Below, one piece after another: positions 29,515 to 34,760 of a stretch of 34,760 nucleotides of DNA (positions within the stretch are counted from its first letter, which is position 1; each line of letters starts with the position of its first letter). The translations under genes were made by a program, and so were the position numbers. The stretch is taken from NCBI GenBank assembly GCA_002340985.1, contig DDNC01000014.1, forward strand, positions 272,448-307,207, given 5' to 3'. A model generated the notes under the pieces. The model was not told where the DNA came from and did no database searches. It was given only the letters and a program-made list of their open reading frames with translations. The stretch comes from Firmicutes bacterium UBA2530 (GTDB taxonomy: Bacteria; Bacillota; Clostridia; Tissierellales; Sedimentibacteraceae).

Positions 29515-31620
29515 TTAACATTTACCTAAAAGGTTGCATGCAACCCGGTTTTTTGAAGATTTTTTTGCATGGTATAAATATTTGTCAGCCTCCTTGACTC
29601 CGTCAATAAAGGACAGCTCATTGCTACCGAATTCATATATTCCGAGGCTTATTGTAATATTTACCAGAACATTTTCATCAATCAAATATGCCTTTCCGCT
29701 TACGACGCTCCTTATTCTTTCCGCAACATCAAATGCCTCGTTTTGAGAAAGCCCCGGGCATATAAGGAGGAATTCATCGCCGCCGTATCTTCCGATGTAA
29801 TCGTTTGTTCTGATGCAGCGTGATATGGTGTCTGTGAGCATTGCTATAGCCCTGTCACCGCATACATGACCAAAGGTGTCATTTATTACCTTAAAATCGT
29901 CAATATCTATCATAATAACGCTGAATGCCTTCTTGTCATCCATATATTTTTTATATATCATTTCACCAAGCCTTATAATTTCGAAACGTGTAAGGAAACC
30001 GGTCATGGCATCATATGTTGCAATAGACTCAATCCTTTTATATGAATTTGCATTATCTATGGCTATTGAAGCGTAGTTGGCAATTATTTTAAGGGTGTTC
30101 AGGTCGTTTTTATCGTATGCATTTGTATTGTAGCTTTGAACAGTCATCACACCTACAGCGTTGTCATTTATTATAAGAGGAGTGTAAATCATGGATTTCT
30201 CTAAAGGCTTATCCTTAAAGACTATGCTGTATCTCAAGGAATTTATGTATTCCGTATATTCTTTTGAAACATCATTGATAATTATATCTTTTCTGTTCTT
30301 GATGCAATAGGAAGCGAAGGAATTGTCATCCATATCCAAGGTCATTGACTCGGTCGACCCGTCGCTTTCATCAACAAAGTAATATTCCACCATGTTTCTT
30401 TCAATGTCATATATTGCTATGCCGAAGGTGTCGGAATTAATAAGGCTGTTGATTTCCTTGCTTATAATTTCTATTATCGAATTAAAGTTCAGATTAGAGA
30501 TAATTTTTTGGCCTATATTTGACAGAAGCTCTGTTTTATCATAAAGAAGCTTGTAAAGAGAAGCCTCCATTTTAGCATGTTTAAACTTAAGTTTTACCAT
30601 AAGCTGGTTTTGCTCATAGTCATAAATTTCTTCATCAATTCTTATGTATTCCTCTAAATGAAATAATGCTTTTTCGGAGTTTCCGATTTCTTTATATGTT
30701 TCATACAGCAAAATGCTTGATTCCTTAAGCAATACATTAAAATTGCTGGATTTTGATATATTTACTGATTCATTAAGCAAGCTTATAGCTTTTATACTCT
30801 GCCCCTTTTTTATTGACAGCTTGGACCATTCAATTATTGCATAACATTTTTCGTGATTATAGCCGAATACGTTTGCAATGTCATAGCTTTTCATGAATTC
30901 AATTTCAGCCAGGTCATAGTTGCCCAGCTTTGAATAAGCCATTCCTTTAAGTTTGCATATTTCACTTGTGTTTGAGGAGATTTCGGTATTGTGCTCAAGC
31001 ACTTCAGCATCGCGGATATATCTCAGAGCAGTTTCCGGTTTTCCGATGTTTATTTCTATTTCAGCAAGAGAAAGTTTGACTGAAACTTTCATTAGATTGG
31101 TAAGCTCGTAATCATTCATTACAATATTGGTCAACACTTCCTTGGCCATATTGAAATCCTTCATCTGTATATAATTAATACCTGTATTTATGAGCAGTGT
31201 GACAAGAGCATCTTTGTTGTCAGTTTCCTCGGATAATGAAATGCCCTTAAGTCCCCATTCGCTGGAAAGACTGAACTGACCGGTCAGGCAATACAAGCTG
31301 TTAAGACCGTTGCAGATAAAAATCAGCCCCTGCTTGTAATTGTTTTTTTCAAAAAGCTCATTTGCTTCAAGGAAGCTATTTAATGCAGTATCATAGTCTG
31401 ATAAATTTATGTAGTACCATCCAAAGTAATAGTATGCCCAAGCTTCCGGAATCACCATATTATTTTCTTTTGAAAATTTGAGAATGGTGTCTAAGACATA
31501 CTTCGCATGCTCAGGGTTATAGGTTGTTTGCTCCTTTAATATGCTCCTGAAAAAATCAAAGTTATTCTCATCGTCAATCAACTTGTACAATTCATCTTTA
31601 TACGTGAAATCAGAATACAT
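29515..31620 (-). CDS. TPR-GAF-GGDEF diguanylate cyclase
   Basis: This is a soluble protein of about 701 residues predicted to make cyclic di-GMP. The N-terminal half (to about 350) consists of TPR-like helical repeats such as AYYYFGWYYINLSDYDTALN and KLGNYDLAEIEFMKSYDIA. A GAF domain (about 365-525) follows, then the GGDEF domain with an intact RYGGDEF active site near residue 613. RTND sits at the position of the RxxD inhibitory site, five residues before GGDEF, so product inhibition is expected. I place the start at 31620, because GGAGA (31630-31626) is five bases upstream; the ATG at 31632 overlaps it. No membrane segment. It has its own strong promoter. Confidence 0.93.
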   Translation of the reverse strand: MYSDFTYKDELYKLIDDENNFDFFRSILKEQTTYNPEHAKYVLDTILKFSKENNMVIPEAWAYYYFGWYYINLSDYDTALNSFLEANELFEKNNYKQGLIFICNGLNSLYCLTGQFSLSSEWGLKGISLSEETDNKDALVTLLINTGINYIQMKDFNMAKEVLTNIVMNDYELTNLMKVSVKLSLAEIEINIGKPETALRYIRDAEVLEHNTEISSNTSEICKLKGMAYSKLGNYDLAEIEFMKSYDIANVFGYNHEKCYAIIEWSKLSIKKGQSIKAISLLNESVNISKSSNFNVLLKESSILLYETYKEIGNSEKALFHLEEYIRIDEEIYDYEQNQLMVKLKFKHAKMEASLYKLLYDKTELLSNIGQKIISNLNFNSIIEIISKEINSLINSDTFGIAIYDIERNMVEYYFVDESDGSTESMTLDMDDNSFASYCIKNRKDIIINDVSKEYTEYINSLRYSIVFKDKPLEKSMIYTPLIINDNAVGVMTVQSYNTNAYDKNDLNTLKIIANYASIAIDNANSYKRIESIATYDAMTGFLTRFEIIRLGEMIYKKYMDDKKAFSVIMIDIDDFKVINDTFGHVCGDRAIAMLTDTISRCIRTNDYIGRYGGDEFLLICPGLSQNEAFDVAERIRSVVSGKAYLIDENVLVNITISLGIYEFGSNELSFIDGVKEADKYLYHAKKSSKNRVACNLLGKC

Positions 31621-31673
31621 GGCATTCTCCATAGGTAAATATTATAAAGTTAAATGTTTATTTATATGATATA

Positions 31674-31702
31674 ATAGTATAATTAAAAACGTTTGTTGTC
31701 AA
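31674..31702 (-). promoter_or_regulatory. Promoter for the diguanylate cyclase gene
   Basis: Read on the minus strand: a perfect TTGACA (31702-31697), a 17-base spacer and TACTAT (31679-31674). The ribosome binding site follows about 45 bases later. Confidence 0.65.
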
Positions 31703-31788
31703 GGAACATTTACAAGTTACTTCCATTTTTCAGACGATTTTTGTTATAATAAATATTGCACAATTATACGTGCATAATGTAATGTTAT

Positions 31789-31816
31789 GTGACATAATCA
31801 CTGTCAATAGTATAAT
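31789..31816 (+). promoter_or_regulatory. Promoter and overlapping dyad for the rhodanese-CoA-disulfide reductase operon
   Basis: GTGACA (31789-31794), a 16-base spacer and a perfect TATAAT (31811-31816). The dyad GTGA-N5-TCAC (31789-31801) covers the -35 and could be an operator. A further TGCAC/GTGCA dyad lies upstream near 31758-31774. Confidence 0.6.
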
Positions 31817-31864
31817 TAAATATATAATTTAGTTAATGAAAATTATAAACCAAGGAGTGATGGT

Positions 31865-32185
31865 ATGTTTGGATTATTGAGAAAAGAAGAATACAGGACA
31901 TTGAGTATCAATGATATAGATGAATTGACGGGCAAAATTGAGCTGATAGATATAAGGGAACCCTATGAATTTTTGGGAGGGAGCATAAAAGGTGCTAAAA
32001 ATATACCAATGCAGAAGCTGTTGAGTGACCCATCGGCCTATCTGAAGCAAGGCAAGGTATATTATTTAATGTGTCATTCAGGCGCGAGAAGCAGCAGGGC
32101 ATGCAGGTATCTTGCAAGGCAAGGCTATGATGTGGTTAATGTAGGGGGCGGATTTGCTTCGTATTCTGGAACCAAAAGAAAATAA
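31865..32185 (+). CDS. Single-domain rhodanese sulfurtransferase
   Basis: This 106-residue cytoplasmic rhodanese carries sulfur as a persulfide on Cys70 in the active-site loop CHSGARS. LIDIREPYEFLGGSIKGA is the conserved strand before it and VVNVGGGF closes the fold. The six-residue active-site loop is that of true sulfurtransferases rather than phosphatases. AAGGAG (31852-31857) is seven bases before the ATG. It is followed 33 bases later by a reductase carrying its own rhodanese domain, so the pair probably handles sulfane sulfur or persulfides together. Confidence 0.92.
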   Translation: MFGLLRKEEYRTLSINDIDELTGKIELIDIREPYEFLGGSIKGAKNIPMQKLLSDPSAYLKQGKVYYLMCHSGARSSRACRYLARQGYDVVNVGGGFASYSGTKRK

Positions 32186-32218
32186 AAATCAGAATATTAT
32201 ATAATTAAGGAGATTATC

Positions 32219-33919
32219 ATGAGAAGAAAAATTTTAATTGTAGGCGGAGTTGCCGGGGGAGCGTCCGCGGCGGCAAGACTGAGAAGGAACAGTGAGTTTG
32301 ATGAAATTATAATGTTTGAAAAGGGGCCTCACGTTTCATTTTCCAACTGCTCTCTTCCGTATCATTTAAGTGGAATGGTAGAGGATGCGGATGATTTGGT
32401 TCTTATGGAGCCGGAGCTGTTTTTATCACAGTACAATATTGATGTAAGAGTAAACAGTGAGGTAATTTCAATCAACAGGGAAAAAAAGTCCATTACAGTC
32501 AGAGATTTGCTTACGGGACAAGAATATGACGAGAACTACGATAAATTGATATTGTCTCCCGGAGCAAGGCCCATTGTTCCGAAAATTCCGGGAATAGAAC
32601 AGGTGAAGATATTTACGGTAAGAAATGTTGTGGACATTGAAAAGCTTAATAAGGCGGCACAGAAACTGAAAAAAGGAAATATTGCTGTTATAGGCGGAGG
32701 ATTCATAGGAGTGGAGGTAGCTGAAAATCTCAGAGAAGCAAGGCATAATGTGTCTTTAGTGGAGGGTACAGAACAAATATTGAGACCCTTTGATTATGAC
32801 ATGGTGCAGATATTCCACAAGGAGCTTTATGACAGAGGAATTAATTTAATTGTAGGGGATAAGGTAGAAAGGTTTGAAGAAAACAAGGTAGTCCTTGCAT
32901 CAGGAAAGAAGCTGGATGCAGATATAGTTGTAATGGCAATAGGAGTTTCTCCGGAAATTTCGCTGGCAAAAGATGCGAATCTTTCAATCGGAATTACCGG
33001 AGCAATAGAGGTAGATAAGAATTACAGAACCAGTGACGATGATATATATGCGGTTGGAGATGCCGTGGAAATATATAATTCTCTGACACGTACAAAATCA
33101 AAGCTTGCATTGGCCGGTCCGGCGTTGAAGCAGGCGAGAACGGCTGCTGACAGCATTCATGGCAAGAGTACATCAAATAAAGGGTATATCGGTTCTTCCG
33201 CAATAAAGGTATTTGATTATAACGGCGCTTCCACAGGCTTGAATGAAGCTTTGATAAAAGTTTTGGATATGAAGCTCGATTACGGTGTTGTCAGAATAGT
33301 TCCTTCTGACAAGGTTGGAATTATGCCCGATGCATCACCGCTTCATTTCAAGCTGCTGTACGAGGTTCCCACAGGTAAGGTGCTGGGCGCACAAGCAATA
33401 GGTAAGGGAGATGCAACAAAACGCATTGACCTGATTGCCGCCGTAATAAAATTCGGCGGAACTTTGGAGGACCTTAAAGATCTGGAACTGTCATATGCAC
33501 CACCGTATTCAACGGCAAAGGATGTTGTAAACTATGCCGGTTATGTGGGTTCAAACCTCCTGAACGGAGAATACAGGCAGGTGAATGCAGACAAGGTCAG
33601 GGAGCTTGTTGAAAACGGAGAATATATAATTGATGTGCGTGAAAAATATGAGTATGACTGCGGTCACATAAAGAGTGCCGTTAACATACCTCTCAGCGAG
33701 CTGAGAAAAAGAATTGACGAAATACCGAAGGACAGGTCCGTATATTTTCATTGCAGGTCAGGACAGAGGAGCTATAATGCCATAGTCGCACTTCAGCAAT
33801 TGGGGTATGACAACCTGTACAACATAGCAGGGAGTTATATAGGGCTTTCATTATTCGAATATTTCAACGATAAAACATTAAACAGAGACAGCATTCTGAC
33901 AGCTTACAATTTTAACTGA
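32219..33919 (+). CDS. CoA-disulfide/persulfide reductase fused to a rhodanese domain (CoADR-RHD)
   Basis: This 566-residue flavoprotein belongs to the pyridine nucleotide-disulfide reductase family. The FAD motif is GGVAGGASAAAR (9-20) and the single redox cysteine is Cys44 in SFSNCSLPYH, typical of CoA-disulfide and NADH-dependent persulfide reductases. VIGGGFIGVEVAENL binds NAD(P)H, AVGDAVEI is the second FAD motif, and the dimerisation domain follows. The C-terminal rhodanese (about 465-550) has Cys512 in CRSGQRS. Family members reduce CoA persulfide, polysulfide or CoA disulfide. AAGGAG precedes the start. It ends nine bases from the convergent peptidoglycan-binding gene, and I see no terminator between them. 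Confidence 0.94.
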   Translation: MRRKILIVGGVAGGASAAARLRRNSEFDEIIMFEKGPHVSFSNCSLPYHLSGMVEDADDLVLMEPELFLSQYNIDVRVNSEVISINREKKSITVRDLLTGQEYDENYDKLILSPGARPIVPKIPGIEQVKIFTVRNVVDIEKLNKAAQKLKKGNIAVIGGGFIGVEVAENLREARHNVSLVEGTEQILRPFDYDMVQIFHKELYDRGINLIVGDKVERFEENKVVLASGKKLDADIVVMAIGVSPEISLAKDANLSIGITGAIEVDKNYRTSDDDIYAVGDAVEIYNSLTRTKSKLALAGPALKQARTAADSIHGKSTSNKGYIGSSAIKVFDYNGASTGLNEALIKVLDMKLDYGVVRIVPSDKVGIMPDASPLHFKLLYEVPTGKVLGAQAIGKGDATKRIDLIAAVIKFGGTLEDLKDLELSYAPPYSTAKDVVNYAGYVGSNLLNGEYRQVNADKVRELVENGEYIIDVREKYEYDCGHIKSAVNIPLSELRKRIDEIPKDRSVYFHCRSGQRSYNAIVALQQLGYDNLYNIAGSYIGLSLFEYFNDKTLNRDSILTAYNFN

Positions 33920-33928
33920 TTCAATATA

Positions 33929-34760
33929 TTACAGAATAGGAGGCTGCATTCCTCCTCCGTACCTCTGCTCTCTGTAGACACGTACCAGTTCATTCCATGT
34001 TGCTTCATCCACGATGCCTGTGGGAGGAAGCCCGAACATTGTTTGAAAAGCAATGACGGCTCGTTCAGTCTGCTCATCAAATATACCGTTCTCCGGAGTA
34101 GGAGGTATGGCAGGAATAACCAGAGATATATAATCCAGCATCTGCTGTATTATAAATACCCCGGGCTGCTCAAGCCCGGCTCCTATATGATATTCGGTGC
34201 CCGGAAAACCCAAATTCGGCAAATAGACATTTTCAGGCGGTAATGTATTGAATATACCCCTTACAGCATCATACAACCTGGTCCATGTTTCACTGTCAAC
34301 TACTCCTGTAGGCGGCAGTCCCATAGCTTTCTGAAATTCTATTACGCCCTGCCTTGTCTGCTCGTCAAATATCCCCGTATAAGCAATTGTGGGTATATTT
34401 CCGTAATAAAGAGATAAAACATCCAGAAAATATTGCAGGATGCCGACGCTTGGACGTATATCTCCCTGTAGCAGCACATTTTTGGCTATTTCATTTATTT
34501 GCTCATAAATGGAACCTGTTGCTGTCAGCTCGGATAACTTTGTAACTGCGACATAAATTTGCCTTATTTTATAGAATGTTGCTTGGTCGATGATACCTGT
34601 TACCGGCAGATTAAAGGTTCTCTGGAATTGTCGCACTGCAGCTTCAGTGGATTCTCCGTAATATCCGTCTGCAGGAACAATTTTGGGAATCGCAGGAAAG
34701 TTATCCGATATACGGTTTAATCCCAATTGCTGTCTTAAAACGAGTATACTTGAATCCCCC
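33929..34760 (-). CDS. Peptidoglycan-binding protein with repeated PG_binding_1 domains (5' end cut by window)
   Basis: The reading frame is open to the right edge, so this is the C-terminal part of a larger protein. A TTG at 34726 is not needed as start: the frame continues upstream with residues ending ILVLRQQLGLN that match the repeat pattern. Three PG_binding_1 repeats are visible, centred on AVRQFQRTFNLPVTGIIDQA, GVIEFQKAMGLPPTGVVDSE and AVIAFQTMFGLPPTGIVDEA. Each is preceded by a helix of the LQQMLDYISLVIPAIP type. The domain binds cell-wall peptides. The missing N-terminus may hold a catalytic or additional binding domain. It is convergent with the reductase gene. Confidence 0.88.
   Translation of the reverse strand, partial: GDSSILVLRQQLGLNRISDNFPAIPKIVPADGYYGESTEAAVRQFQRTFNLPVTGIIDQATFYKIRQIYVAVTKLSELTATGSIYEQINEIAKNVLLQGDIRPSVGILQYFLDVLSLYYGNIPTIAYTGIFDEQTRQGVIEFQKAMGLPPTGVVDSETWTRLYDAVRGIFNTLPPENVYLPNLGFPGTEYHIGAGLEQPGVFIIQQMLDYISLVIPAIPPTPENGIFDEQTERAVIAFQTMFGLPPTGIVDEATWNELVRVYREQRYGGGMQPPIL

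Noticed and set aside
31788..31802. CRP-type site reading TGTGACATAATCACT
   Set aside because: The half sites are separated by five bases instead of the six needed for a CRP site. It is kept only as an unassigned dyad.
1..34760. CRISPR arrays, tRNA or rRNA genes, insertion sequences or prophage genes
   Set aside because: No regularly spaced direct repeats, no tRNA-like cloverleaf with a CCA end, and no transposase, integrase or phage structural reading frame was seen on either strand.

Overview
The window is AT-rich, tightly packed DNA from a low-GC, spore-forming anaerobe of the Clostridia. The case rests on the tig-clpP-clpX-lon-engB order, a cotJABC spore-coat operon, DUF4364, DinG-type nuclease-helicase and CoA-disulfide-reductase/rhodanese genes, strong GGAGG ribosome binding sites, and frequent TTG/GTG starts. 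A Tissierellia/Sedimentibacter-like host is my guess only. There are no rRNA or tRNA genes, CRISPR arrays or transposase genes, and no gap without a gene exceeds 300 bases.

Layout. 1-7650: a GNAT acetyltransferase, then the protein quality-control block tig, clpP, clpX, lon (with an attenuator-like hairpin set before lon), engB, and a lone RsbW-like ATPase. 7650-11020: a structured, unassigned RNA leader, a DinG/XPD-type helicase with an N-terminal PD-(D/E)XK nuclease domain, and an overlapping class IV aminotransferase. 11160-15580: a cysteine desulfurase with thiI (tRNA 4-thiouridine), a 55-residue Gly/Cys-rich membrane peptide behind a sigma-K-like promoter, a serA-like dehydrogenase and rnhA. 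15600-18600: a four-LysM protein whose ribosome binding site lies in a hairpin, ferritin, a cytoplasmic beta-propeller and DUF4364. 18685-20067: a lipoprotein polysaccharide deacetylase bracketed by two long inverted repeats that are themselves palindromic. 20147-26166: a coupled operon (tandem GNAT, BFD-like [2Fe-2S] protein, solute-binding-domain histidine kinase, NtrC-type regulator), followed by a near-consensus sigma-54 promoter driving an NhaC-family transporter. 26289-28616: a rubrerythrin-like protein divergent from cotJABC, then a secreted CAP protein. 28823-33919: a HAD phosphatase, a TPR-GAF-GGDEF diguanylate cyclase, and a rhodanese plus CoA-disulfide-reductase-rhodanese pair. The right edge cuts a peptidoglycan-binding protein.

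The best candidate for a little-described system is the 20-26 kb block. An extracellular amino-acid-type receptor is fused to a kinase with a cysteine-rich PAS domain. It is coupled to a sigma-54 activator whose likely target promoter is the only -24/-12 element I found, directly in front of the transporter. The other two items most worth checking are the inverted-repeat-flanked deacetylase and the structured RNA at about 7704-7853. Many starts were reassigned from ribosome binding site position; each is explained in its entry.
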